64,000 nucleotides of DNA. It comes from an uncultured Oscillospiraceae bacterium (GTDB lineage Bacteria; Bacillota; Clostridia; Oscillospirales; Ruminococcaceae). Below, piece by piece: positions 6,732 through 14,807 of this stretch. The translations under genes and the position numbers were made by a program. The DNA lies in the NCBI GenBank assembly GCA_910579175.1, contig CAJTTB010000009.1, positions 1 through 64,000 of the forward strand. The letters are read 5' to 3'. The stretch's first letter is position 1, and every line of letters starts with the position of its first letter. A model generated the notes under the pieces. The model ran no database searches. It was not told the DNA's origin and was given only the letters and a program-made list of their open reading frames with translations.

Positions 6732-8474
6732 TTAATATAAAGGACGTTTTACATAAGAAGTGTGTAAAACTTCATGCGCTTTATGACTTCCTGGTTTTCC
6801 TAAGAAGTTTTCATAAACTTCTTTGATTGCAGGATTATCATGTGATTTTCTCAATGGCATATTTTTATCTAAATCATAAAGTACTTTTGCTCTAATTGAT
6901 TTCAAATCAACAAAATTGCGAACAGAAGCAGGTTGAGTCGGCTGACCACCACCGTTGACACAGCCACCAGGGCAAGCCATCACTTCTATAATATGATAAT
7001 TTGCTTCGCCATTTTTAATGCGATTTAACAATACCTTTGCATTTGCCAAACCAGAACAAATAGCAGCTTTTACTTCCATACCAGCAACTTGATAAGTTGC
7101 TTCTTTGATTCCATCGGTACCACGAACCTCTGTAAATTCCACCTTTTCCAGTTCTTCACCGGTCAAAGTTTCAACAGCTGTTCTCAAAGCTGCTTCCATA
7201 ACGCCACCAGTTGCACCAAAGATAACACTCGCACCAGTAGATTCGCCCAATGGAGCATCAAAGTTTTCATCAGGAAGATTTTCAAACATTAAGCCAGCAC
7301 GTTTGATCATTCTTGCCAACTCTCTAGTAGTCAAAGCTACATCGACATCTGGAACGCCCGCAGCACTTTGATCTTCTCGTCCAACTTCAAATTTCTTTGC
7401 AGTACAAGGCATAATACTAACACAGAAAATATCTTTTGGGTCAATTCCCATCTTTTGTGCATAATAAGTTTTTGTAATCGCACCAAACATCTGTTGTGGT
7501 GATTTACAAGAAGATAGATTTGGAATAAATTCAGGGAAGAAATGTTCACAGAACTTCACCCATCCAGGAGAACAAGAAGTGATAATTGGCAATACACCGC
7601 CATTTTTCACACGTTCTACAAACTCATTTGCTTCTTCCATAATGGTTAAATCTGCACCAAAATCGGTATCAAATACTTTATCAAATCCCAATCTGCGCAA
7701 TGCTGCTGCCATTTTTCCCTCTACATTGGTACCAACAGGCATACCAAATGCTTCGCCTAACGTCGCACGAACGGAAGGAGCTGTTTGCACAACTACATGT
7801 TTATTTGGATCGGCTAACGCTTTCCAAACCTCTTCTGTCTGATCCTTCTCAGAAATTGCACCAGTTGGACATACTACGATACATTGTCCACAAGATACAC
7901 AGTTGGTTTCTCCCAAAGGAGTCTCAAATGCACAACCAATATGTGTTGCCTGTCCTCTTTCATTGGGTCCAATTACTGCCACTCCTTGATTGTGTTTACA
8001 AGCAGCGACACAACGACGACACAAAATACATTTATTATTGTCGCGATACATATGAGCCGCAGAATCATCAATTTCATAAACGGTATTATCACCTTCAAAA
8101 CGAGATTCATTTTCTACTTGATATTCTTTACAGAGTCTTTGTAGTTCGCAATCACCACTGCGCACACAAGATAAACATTTCTTATCATGTGTAGACAACA
8201 ACAACTCTAAGTTTGTTTTTCTAGCTTCGCGCACCTTTGGGGTATTGGTAAATACTTCCATACCCTCATTGACTGGGTATACACAAGCGGTTGCAAGGCT
8301 TCTTGCACCCTTTACTTCTACCACACAGATACGACATGCTCCAATTTCATTGATCTCTTTTAAATAGCACAAAGTTGGAACATCAATTCCAGCTTCGCGC
8401 GCAGCTTCTAAAATCGTATAATTCGCTGGCACACTGATAGGCATACCATTGATCTTTATATTCACCTTTTCCAT
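6732..8474 (-). CDS. hydA: [FeFe] hydrogenase catalytic subunit HydA/HndD
   Basis: The catalytic subunit of a cytoplasmic NAD(P)-linked [FeFe] hydrogenase (580 aa), which interconverts protons and H2. Domains in order: a plant-type 2Fe-2S domain (C36, C47, C50, C64), a His-Cys3 4Fe-4S site (H96, C100, C103, C109), two 4Fe-4S clusters (C149/152/155/159 and C192/195/198/202), the H-cluster domain, and the small-subunit tail. The H-cluster motifs are TSCSPGW (299-305), MPCTAKKFE (355-363) and EVMACPGGCVNGGGQP (497-512), which supply the four cluster cysteines C301, C357, C501 and C505. The first motif has Ser instead of the second Cys of TSCCPxW, the residue implicated in proton transfer in classic enzymes. 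It is the last gene of hydC-HATPase-hndB-like-hydB-hydA. Partner composition suggests an electron-bifurcating or NADH-dependent complex, but this cannot be decided from sequence alone. Confidence 0.96.
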   Translation of the reverse strand: MEKVNIKINGMPISVPANYTILEAAREAGIDVPTLCYLKEINEIGACRICVVEVKGARSLATACVYPVNEGMEVFTNTPKVREARKTNLELLLSTHDKKCLSCVRSGDCELQRLCKEYQVENESRFEGDNTVYEIDDSAAHMYRDNNKCILCRRCVAACKHNQGVAVIGPNERGQATHIGCAFETPLGETNCVSCGQCIVVCPTGAISEKDQTEEVWKALADPNKHVVVQTAPSVRATLGEAFGMPVGTNVEGKMAAALRRLGFDKVFDTDFGADLTIMEEANEFVERVKNGGVLPIITSCSPGWVKFCEHFFPEFIPNLSSCKSPQQMFGAITKTYYAQKMGIDPKDIFCVSIMPCTAKKFEVGREDQSAAGVPDVDVALTTRELARMIKRAGLMFENLPDENFDAPLGESTGASVIFGATGGVMEAALRTAVETLTGEELEKVEFTEVRGTDGIKEATYQVAGMEVKAAICSGLANAKVLLNRIKNGEANYHIIEVMACPGGCVNGGGQPTQPASVRNFVDLKSIRAKVLYDLDKNMPLRKSHDNPAIKEVYENFLGKPGSHKAHEVLHTSYVKRPLY

Positions 8475-8491
8475 ATTGGTACACTCCTATT

Positions 8492-10279
8492 CTATCTCTT
8501 ATAGATTGCGTCAAAACGACATTTTTCAATACAAGCACCACATTTTACGCACTTGTCCTTATTAATGATATGTGGTTGTTTTACAGTACCCTCAATCGCA
8601 CCAGCAGGACAAACTCTAGCACACAACGTACAGCCTTTACATTTATCTGCATTGATATTAAAGGTCACCAAACCTTTACATACGCCAGCAGGACAAACCT
8701 TGTCTTCAATGTGTGCAACATATTCATCTTTAAAATATCTGAGCGTAGACAGTACAGGGTTTGGAGCAGTTTGACCCAAACCACAAAGTGAATTTTCTTT
8801 GATAAAATAGCACAATTCTTCCATTTTATCTAGGTCTTCCATTGTCGCTTGACCTTTGGAGATTTTATCTAACATTTCATAAAGACGTTTTGTACCAACA
8901 CGACATGGTGTACATTTACCGCAAGATTCATCCACTGTGAATTCTAAGAAGAATTTTGCAATGTCAACCATACAGGTATCTTCGTCCATAACAATCAAAC
9001 CACCAGAGCCCATCATAGAACCAATTGCAAGCAGATTGTCATAATCGATTTCAGTATCAATTAAACTTGCTGGAATACAGCCGCCAGAAGGTCCACCTGT
9101 TTGAGCTGCCTTAAATTTCTTGCCGTTTGGAATACCTCCGCCAATTTCCTCTACAATTTCGCGCAAAGTAGTTCCCATAGGAACTTCTACCAATCCAGTA
9201 TTATGTATTTTACCGCCTACTGCAAAGACCTTTGTGCCCTTTGACTTTTCAGTACCAATGCTGCGGAACCAATCCACACCATTTAAAATAATTCTAGGTA
9301 CATTCGCATAGGTTTCTACATTGTTTAAAATGGTTGGCTTTTGGAATAAGCCCTTAACTGCTGGGAATGGAGGACGTGGACGGGGCTCACCGCGATGCCC
9401 TTCGATAGAAGTCATCAGTGCAGTTTCTTCACCACATACAAATGCACCTGCTCCAAGTCTAATATCCAAATCAAAGTCAAAACCAGAATCAAAGATATTT
9501 TTACCCAACAATCCATATTGTTTTGCCTGATCAATTGCAATCTGTAAGCGCTTTACAGCAATTGGATACTCTGCACGAATATATACATATCCTTGAGAAG
9601 CACCGATTGCATAACCAGCAATTGCCATTGCTTCGATCACAACATGAGGGTCACCCTCTAAAATAGAACGGTCCATAAATGCACCTGGGTCACCTTCATC
9701 CGCATTACAGCAAACATATTTTTGGTCCGCTTGGTTGCCAGCTGCAAACTTCCATTTGAGTCCAGTTGGGAAACCAGCACCACCGCGTCCACGCAATCCG
9801 CTATCTAACATCATTTGGATAACCTGCTCAGGTGTCATTTCGGTCAACACTTTACCCAGTGCAGCATATCCATCAAATCCAATATATTCATCAATATTTT
9901 CTGGATTGATAACACCACAATTGCGAAGCGCAATACGCTGTTGTTTTTTATAGAAATCGGTATCATTCAAAGATTTTACATTGTTATCTTCAACCGTTTC
10001 GGTATATAATAAACGTTTTACAATTCGACCTTTTAACAAGTGTTCAGAGACAATTTCTGGAATGTCCTCTGTTTTTACCATAGAGTAAAAACTGCCTTCT
10101 GGATAAATAATCATAATTGGTCCCAAAGCACAAAGACCAAAACATCCAGTTTTAATGACTTTTACTTCTTCTGATAAACCCTGTTTTTCAATTTCTTTTT
10201 CCAGCACAGAAATAATCTGTTCGCTTCCTGAAGAAGTACAACCTGTACCACCGCAGACAAGTACATGAGAACGATACAT
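8492..10279 (-). CDS. hydB: hydrogenase NAD(P)H/FMN subunit HydB/HndC (NuoF-like)
   Basis: The product (595 aa) has the HydB architecture: an N-terminal thioredoxin-like 2Fe-2S domain (C9, C14, C46, C50), a NuoF-like FMN and NAD(P)H binding core (RGRGGAGFPTG at about 163-173, CNADEGDPGAF at about 191-201), an SLBB domain, the NuoF 4Fe-4S motif SCGKCTPCRVGT, and two C-terminal ferredoxin clusters (CKGCTLCARVCP, CVKCGACIEKCR). By family it carries the flavin site where NAD(P)H exchanges electrons with the Fe-S chain leading to HydA. It lies 17 bases upstream of hydA and 17 bases downstream of the HndB-like gene. Confidence 0.95.
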   Translation of the reverse strand: MYRSHVLVCGGTGCTSSGSEQIISVLEKEIEKQGLSEEVKVIKTGCFGLCALGPIMIIYPEGSFYSMVKTEDIPEIVSEHLLKGRIVKRLLYTETVEDNNVKSLNDTDFYKKQQRIALRNCGVINPENIDEYIGFDGYAALGKVLTEMTPEQVIQMMLDSGLRGRGGAGFPTGLKWKFAAGNQADQKYVCCNADEGDPGAFMDRSILEGDPHVVIEAMAIAGYAIGASQGYVYIRAEYPIAVKRLQIAIDQAKQYGLLGKNIFDSGFDFDLDIRLGAGAFVCGEETALMTSIEGHRGEPRPRPPFPAVKGLFQKPTILNNVETYANVPRIILNGVDWFRSIGTEKSKGTKVFAVGGKIHNTGLVEVPMGTTLREIVEEIGGGIPNGKKFKAAQTGGPSGGCIPASLIDTEIDYDNLLAIGSMMGSGGLIVMDEDTCMVDIAKFFLEFTVDESCGKCTPCRVGTKRLYEMLDKISKGQATMEDLDKMEELCYFIKENSLCGLGQTAPNPVLSTLRYFKDEYVAHIEDKVCPAGVCKGLVTFNINADKCKGCTLCARVCPAGAIEGTVKQPHIINKDKCVKCGACIEKCRFDAIYKR

Positions 10280-10296
10280 ACAACATTTACCTCCTA

Positions 10297-10668
10297 CTAA
10301 TTTCCTAATGAGCCAATTGTATATTCATTGACAACATTTCCATTTACCAAATGGTCAGAAACAACCTTTGCCACCTTTTCAGCAGTCATCTTTACATAAG
10401 TTGTTTTAGTTCCATCTGGGGTAAATACTTCCACAATTGGTTCATATTGGCAAAGACCAATACAACCAGTTTGTGTAACTGTTACATTGGATAAGCCGCG
10501 TTTTGCCACTTCGTCTGTAAAGCCATTGAGTACTGGTCTAGCGCCAGCAGCAATCCCACAAGTTGCCATTCCAACGACGACTCTAATATTGTCTGCACCA
10601 CTTTCTCTCACATTGACTGCATTTTGCATTTTATCGCGAATTGCTTTTAGTTCAGCTAAACTTTTCAT
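10297..10668 (-). CDS. HndB-like thioredoxin-fold 2Fe-2S protein
   Basis: This 123-residue protein matches the small 2Fe-2S ferredoxin-like subunit that accompanies NADP-reducing (Hnd) and bifurcating hydrogenases. Visible features are VVVGMATCGIAAGARPV around C37 and TGCIGLCQYEP with a CxxxC pair around residue 69. It probably adds one Fe-S centre to the HydABC complex. The start at 10668 is chosen because the preceding gene stops at 10685 and a purine-rich GAAAGATGG lies in between; the longer frame would overlap that gene. Confidence 0.88.
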   Translation of the reverse strand: MKSLAELKAIRDKMQNAVNVRESGADNIRVVVGMATCGIAAGARPVLNGFTDEVAKRGLSNVTVTQTGCIGLCQYEPIVEVFTPDGTKTTYVKMTAEKVAKVVSDHLVNGNVVNEYTIGSLGN

Positions 10669-10684
10669 TTTACAACACCATCTT

Positions 10685-11230
10685 TCAAATCTCATTGACC
10701 TGCTTTGTATTTTCTTCTATAAATTCTTTTATAAAACTCAACACAGGTGGAGAATTTACCGGCATTCCCTCCAAAATTACACGAACCTCTCGAGTATCCA
10801 AAGAAAATTGGTTTTCTCCTATTCCATAAGTATAAATAAAATCAATATCGGGATTCACCGATATCAACGTTACCATAGTAGATGCCATATCTCCCAGTGG
10901 CATCAAATCAATGTGGTCTAACCGATAGGTTGCAACCACCGTAGTTCCGACATCGATTTCACTATCAATGTGAAAGTTTCCGCCTGTCATTTCTGCGGAC
11001 ATCTTAAAAAAAGGAACACCCAACCCCACTTTGCGGGTAGTTCGTGTGGTAAAAAAGGGATTTTCTACACGTTCTACCTGTTCTTTTGTCATACCGCGAC
11101 CATTGTCCTCAATGACAATACGCATAGTATGTTCTATGGGATTTTTGTGAATTTCAATTTTAATTAAATCAGCTTCTGCTTTGATTGAATTTTGAGCGAT
11201 GTCCAAAATATTCAACGACAATTCTTGCAT
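10685..11230 (-). CDS. HATPase (GHKL) domain protein in the hydrogenase operon
   Basis: The product (181 aa) is a stand-alone GHKL ATPase domain without the phosphoacceptor helix of a histidine kinase. The N box is ILDIAQNSIKAEA and the G1 box is IEDNGRGM. A VGLGVPFFKMSAEMTGG segment forms the ATP lid and second glycine box, and HIDSEIDVGTTVVATY the following strand. About 70 residues at the C-terminus belong to no family I recognise. The start at MQELSLNILD (11230) agrees with the domain beginning and a GTGGGAA upstream. Its place between hydC and the HndB-like gene suggests a regulatory role, perhaps phosphorylation or partner switching, but this is inference. A second HATPase protein lies in the divergent cluster at 12663. 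Confidence 0.8.
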   Translation of the reverse strand: MQELSLNILDIAQNSIKAEADLIKIEIHKNPIEHTMRIVIEDNGRGMTKEQVERVENPFFTTRTTRKVGLGVPFFKMSAEMTGGNFHIDSEIDVGTTVVATYRLDHIDLMPLGDMASTMVTLISVNPDIDFIYTYGIGENQFSLDTREVRVILEGMPVNSPPVLSFIKEFIEENTKQVNEI

Positions 11231-11425
11231 CATTTCCCACATCCATTGTTTGCATTTTAAACTGCCAAACACTTTTTATGTAATGGCTTCTTAGCCTGTA
11301 TCTTATGATTTTTCGTTTACTGGCTAAGCATCAGGCTAGTTTCTAACCCTCATGATAATCATCATCCATTTTGAAAAAATCCATGTGATGATCCATCATA
11401 AAATGACAGCGGTTATTTTTGATGA
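11231..11425 (-). other. structured spacer between hydC and the HATPase gene
   Basis: This 195-bp gap is long for the inside of an operon. It contains repeated and complementary blocks (CTTAGCC near 11290, GGCTAAG near 11322, and CAGGCTAG shortly after) that can form alternative hairpins. It may hold a processing site or attenuator. No coding frame is evident. Confidence 0.35.
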
Positions 11426-11917
11426 TCAATTGTATTTTGCCAAGATATCATCTACATCTTCTTTTGTCAATTTTCCGTATACTTCGTCATTAATCGTCAT
11501 AACTGGGGCCAAACCACACGCGCCAATGCAACGACAAGCCTCCAAAGAGAATTTACCATCTGGTGTACATTCCCCACTTTTAATATTCAGTTTCTGACAC
11601 AATTTGTCAAATACATCGCCAGCGCCTTTGACATAGCAAGCAGTACCCAAGCAAACAGAAATCTTATATTGTCCTTTTGGATAAAGAGAAAATTGAGAAT
11701 AAAATGTCACTACGCCATAAACTTCTTCTAAAGAAATTCCAAGACCTTCTGCGACCATTGTCTGCACTTCAATTGGCAAATAACCATAGACATCTTGTGC
11801 CTGTTGTAGCACGGACATCAAAGCACCCTTTTGATCTTTATACTTAGCGATAATTTCTTGGAGCTGTTTTTCCTGCTCCGGTGTACCTTTAAATGGTACA
11901 GACTGTATTTTCGCCAT
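11426..11917 (-). CDS. hydC: hydrogenase 2Fe-2S subunit HydC/HndA (NuoE-like)
   Basis: The product (163 aa) is a NuoE-type thioredoxin-fold subunit that carries one 2Fe-2S cluster on C89, C94, C130 and C134 (CLGTAC and CRCIGACGLAP). The preceding helical bundle includes YGYLPIEVQ and YGVVTFYSQFSL, both typical of the family. It passes electrons between the HydB flavin site and the HydA cluster chain. It is the first gene of the hydrogenase operon and starts after a strong GGAGG. Confidence 0.95.
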   Translation of the reverse strand: MAKIQSVPFKGTPEQEKQLQEIIAKYKDQKGALMSVLQQAQDVYGYLPIEVQTMVAEGLGISLEEVYGVVTFYSQFSLYPKGQYKISVCLGTACYVKGAGDVFDKLCQKLNIKSGECTPDGKFSLEACRCIGACGLAPVMTINDEVYGKLTKEDVDDILAKYN

Positions 11918-12312
11918 ATTCTAAACCTCCTATAAATAAAACCTTGATAAATTGTTTTTCTGTAGATATTGTTAAAAAACATCCTGCAATTTATAGCATG
12001 TTTTCAGATATTATACATTATATCATTTTTACCTTATAAAATCTATGGATTTTAAAGCAAAAGTAATTCGATATTTTTATCTATAATATACAATTTTTTT
12101 CACTAAAATTTCTGTTGTTAAAAATCAGTTGCCTTTTCAGTTTGATTGGTGATATAATACAAATATCAACATTGATGTACAAAATAATTATAGACTTTTT
12201 ACTCATTTTTACCTAACAATTTCAATTGACTTTATTTTTTAATGATATGATTTGTTGCCCTTTTATCATTCGTTTATGTTTATCAAATTTAAAATAGAAA
12301 GGAATTATTTTT
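11918..12312. other. divergent promoter region between hyd operon and sensory cluster
   Basis: This 395-bp A+T-rich region separates hydC (minus) from the DRTGG gene (plus). A plus-strand promoter at 12129-12158 is listed separately. For the minus strand, TATAAT-like boxes occur around 12009-12023 without a convincing -35. Two isolated TTGTTAA half-sites (11969-11975, 12115-12121) resemble half of a Rex operator, but the second halves are missing. No gene is seen. Confidence 0.5.
12129..12158 (+). promoter_or_regulatory. promoter candidate for the DRTGG-HATPase cluster
   Basis: TTGCCT (12129-12134) and TATAAT (12153-12158) are separated by 18 bases. The leader to the first start codon at 12313 would be about 150 bases. 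Confidence 0.5.
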
Positions 12313-12663
12313 ATGACCATTCATGATGTAAAAGAAATCCTAAACTGTGAGATACTCTGCGGAGAAGATGACTGCGACCAAGAAATTCAAACTGCCTGCG
12401 GTTCTGATATGATGAGTGATGTATTGGCTTTTGTCAAAGACCAATCCATTTTATTAACTGGGTTGGTAAATCCGCAGGTCATTCGCACAGCAGATATGAT
12501 GGATATGCTTTGTGTGATATTTGTACGCGGCAAAACGCCTGATGAAGATATGATAAATCTAGCTCGTCAACGAGGAATTGTTTTGATGAACACACAACTA
12601 AGAATGTTCTCTGCTTGTGGAAAGTTATGGGAAAATGGACTGAGAGGAGGACCTCGTGAATAA
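12313..12663 (+). CDS. DRTGG-domain protein (first copy)
   Basis: The product (116 aa) is a single DRTGG domain (PF07085), a small alpha/beta domain also found with CBS and phosphotransacetylase modules and thought to bind a small ligand. The core is visible as ADMMDMLCVIFVRGKTP and then ARQRGIVLMNT. It starts after AGAAAGGA and ends overlapping the next gene by one base. It opens a five-gene run (12313-15500) divergent from the hydrogenase operon. A paralogue of the same length is encoded at 14448. No enzymatic residues are evident. Confidence 0.8.
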   Translation: MTIHDVKEILNCEILCGEDDCDQEIQTACGSDMMSDVLAFVKDQSILLTGLVNPQVIRTADMMDMLCVIFVRGKTPDEDMINLARQRGIVLMNTQLRMFSACGKLWENGLRGGPRE

Positions 12664-13088
12664 TGGAAAACACAATGAAACTGCATTATGAAGTGGACGG
12701 AGATGACTTCACCCGTGCAGGGGAAGCCTCTGCAAATGTGAAAAAAACACTCAGAAAATTGGGGGTCGCTCCTGAGGCTATCCGAAAGGTAGCCATTGCA
12801 CTTTATGAAGGTGAAATCAATATGGTTATCCATGCTGAAGGAGGCTATATTGATATTGAAATCACTCCCAATAAAATTACGATGGCCTTATGCGACAAGG
12901 GAAAAGGCATCGAAAACGTAGAGCAAGCCATGCAAGAAGGATATTCCACTGCGCCTGACGAAGTGCGTTCTTTGGGATTTGGCGCTGGTATGGGACTGCC
13001 AAATATGAAAAAATACACCGATGAAATGTCTGTTGAATCCACGGTTGGTGTGGGTACAAACGTCTATATGACGGTATTTATCCAGTGA
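12663..13088 (+). CDS. anti-sigma-factor-type ATPase (RsbW/SpoIIAB-like)
   Basis: The product (141 aa) is a HATPase_c_2 protein of the serine-kinase/anti-sigma-factor type. The N box is VAIALYEGEINMVIHA, the G1 box is LCDKGKGIENV, and the G2 box is GFGAGMGLPNMKKYTD. In classic systems such proteins phosphorylate an STAS antagonist and bind a sigma factor. No STAS protein or sigma factor is encoded in this window, so its partner is unknown. The DRTGG proteins or the Fe-S protein next to it are candidates. ATG at 12663 overlaps the preceding stop; an alternative ATG four codons later gives MKLHYEVDG. Confidence 0.85.
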   Translation: MENTMKLHYEVDGDDFTRAGEASANVKKTLRKLGVAPEAIRKVAIALYEGEINMVIHAEGGYIDIEITPNKITMALCDKGKGIENVEQAMQEGYSTAPDEVRSLGFGAGMGLPNMKKYTDEMSVESTVGVGTNVYMTVFIQ

Positions 13089-13122
13089 CATTTTCAATCA
13101 TTTATGAAAGAAGGTTCTTTTG

Positions 13123-14451
13123 GTGAACAAACCTGAATTCTTCCATTCCGTTACACTAGATACTACCAAATGTATGGGTTGTATCAACTGTATCAAACGA
13201 TGTCCCACCGAAGCCATTCGGGTGCGTAACGGAAAGGCAAAAATCATCAAAGAGCGCTGTATTGATTGTGGGGAATGTATTCGCGTTTGTCCACACCATG
13301 CTAAAAAAGCGATCTTTGACCCCATTCGCATTTTAGATGAGTATTCTTATAAAATTGCGCTTCCTGCCCCTACGCTGTATGGGCAGTTTAATCATTTAGA
13401 TGATGTCGATATCGTATTAAACGCACTGTTAAAAATGGGATTTGACGAAGTATATGAAGTCGCAAAGGCAGCCGAATTGGTCAGCGACGCCACCAGAAAG
13501 ATGCTAAATGAAAATAAAATTCAAAAACCTGTTATCAGTTCCGCTTGTCCTGCGGTCACTCGACTCATACGCGTTCGATTCCCCAACTTAATTGACAATG
13601 TTTTACCGCTTCATGCTCCTGTAGAACTGGCAGCACGTCTGGCAAAAGAAGAAGCTGTCAAAAAAACCGGACTAAAACCGGAAGAAATTGGAGCCATCTT
13701 TATCTCTCCCTGCCCTGCCAAGGTCACTGCCTCTAAAATGCCACTGGGTACAGAAAAAAGTGAAATTTCCGCTGTTTTTGCCATCAGTGAAGTCTATCCC
13801 CAATTATTAAAACATATGAAGGAAGAAAAAAATTATGACAATCTTTCCCACTCTGGAAAAATTGGTGTCTCCTGGGCTTCCAGTAGCGGAGAAGCGGCAG
13901 CACTTTTAAATGACAATTATCTAGCGGCAGATGGCATTGAAAATGTCATTCGTGTATTGGAGGATCTAGAGGACGAAAAGTTTACAAATCTGGATTTTAT
14001 CGAATTAAATGCCTGCAATGGCGGATGTGTAGGCGGTGTTTTAAATGTGGAAAATCCATATGTTGCCCGTACGAAAATCAAACGTCTGAGAAAATATCTC
14101 CCCGTTTCTTTAAATCACATCAATACCATTGCAACCCCCATGAAGTGGGACAAAGATCTCGAATTTTTCCCAGTTATGGAACTGGATGAAAATTTTCAAG
14201 TGGCATTAAATAAAATGAATGAGATGGAAAAACTCACTTCTCAATTTCCTGGTCTGGACTGCGGTTCCTGTGGCGCCCCCAGTTGTTCTGCTCTGGCGGA
14301 AGATGTTGTGCGCGGATTTGCATCAGTAGATGATTGTATTTTTAAATTCAAGGAAAATATCACTTCACTCATTGATAATATTCAAAAATTAGAAGGCTAT
14401 ATTCCAAATAGTTTTCGCAACCATGATACAGACAAGGAGGAATCAAAATGA
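13123..14451 (+). CDS. [FeFe]-hydrogenase-like Fe-S protein with degenerate H-cluster
   Basis: This 442-residue protein has two N-terminal 4Fe-4S clusters (C17/20/23/27, C46/49/52/56), an [FeFe]-hydrogenase large-subunit domain, and a C-terminal four-Cys Fe-S motif (C380, C383, C388, C405). The three H-cluster motifs are degenerate: SSACPAVT, SPCPAKVT and ELNACNGGCVGGVLN replace TSCCPxW, MPCxxKxxE and ExMxCxxGCxxGGGQP. The four cluster-ligating cysteines (C142, C197, C298, C302) remain, but the residues around the second-shell and proton-path positions do not. It is therefore more likely a sensory or structural relative than a turnover enzyme. GTG at 13123 is preferred over TTG at 13120 because GAAGG ends eight bases before it. 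The next gene begins inside its stop codon. Confidence 0.88.
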   Translation: MNKPEFFHSVTLDTTKCMGCINCIKRCPTEAIRVRNGKAKIIKERCIDCGECIRVCPHHAKKAIFDPIRILDEYSYKIALPAPTLYGQFNHLDDVDIVLNALLKMGFDEVYEVAKAAELVSDATRKMLNENKIQKPVISSACPAVTRLIRVRFPNLIDNVLPLHAPVELAARLAKEEAVKKTGLKPEEIGAIFISPCPAKVTASKMPLGTEKSEISAVFAISEVYPQLLKHMKEEKNYDNLSHSGKIGVSWASSSGEAAALLNDNYLAADGIENVIRVLEDLEDEKFTNLDFIELNACNGGCVGGVLNVENPYVARTKIKRLRKYLPVSLNHINTIATPMKWDKDLEFFPVMELDENFQVALNKMNEMEKLTSQFPGLDCGSCGAPSCSALAEDVVRGFASVDDCIFKFKENITSLIDNIQKLEGYIPNSFRNHDTDKEESK

Positions 14452-14798
14452 CTGCACTTGAGATGGCAAACGCATTAGACTTTGAAGTTTTAGTAGAGGG
14501 AGAAGGTGCCGAACGAGAGATACAGGGCATTTATTGTTGTGACCTGTTAAGTATTGTCATGGGACGGGCACAAGCAGATGATGTTTGGATCACTGTTATG
14601 GGAAATATCAATGCAGTTGCAGTTGCAGTCTTGGCAGATGTCAGTTGTATCTTACTCTCTGAAAATATGCAGTTTGATCCAGAAAGCCTAGAACGTGCCA
14701 AACAACAGGGTGTTTGTGTATTAAAAACATCACTTCCCACCTTTCAAGCAGCAGTTAAAATTGCTCAAAAGTTAGATTTGCTCACCGAAACACATTGA
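14448..14798 (+). CDS. DRTGG-domain protein (second copy)
   Basis: A 116-residue DRTGG-family protein, a paralogue of the 12313 product with the same fold and length. The core is MGNINAVAVAVLADVSCILL and ERAKQQGVCVLKTS. An AAGGAGG site lies inside the end of the preceding gene, and the two genes overlap by four bases (ATGA), which indicates translational coupling. Two DRTGG proteins flanking one Fe-S protein suggest a heteromeric complex or paired ligand sensors, but that is inference. Confidence 0.8.
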   Translation: MTALEMANALDFEVLVEGEGAEREIQGIYCCDLLSIVMGRAQADDVWITVMGNINAVAVAVLADVSCILLSENMQFDPESLERAKQQGVCVLKTSLPTFQAAVKIAQKLDLLTETH

Positions 14799-14807
14799 GG
14801 TTTCACG

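Noticed and set aside
7700..8194. 164-codon frame antisense to hydA
   Set aside because: A shadow of hydA, a well-supported gene with all motifs; nothing indicates a second protein.
11969..12121. Possible Rex operators upstream of hydC
   Set aside because: Only single TTGTTAA half-sites are present; the matching TTAACAA halves at the proper spacing are absent, so a Rex site cannot be claimed.
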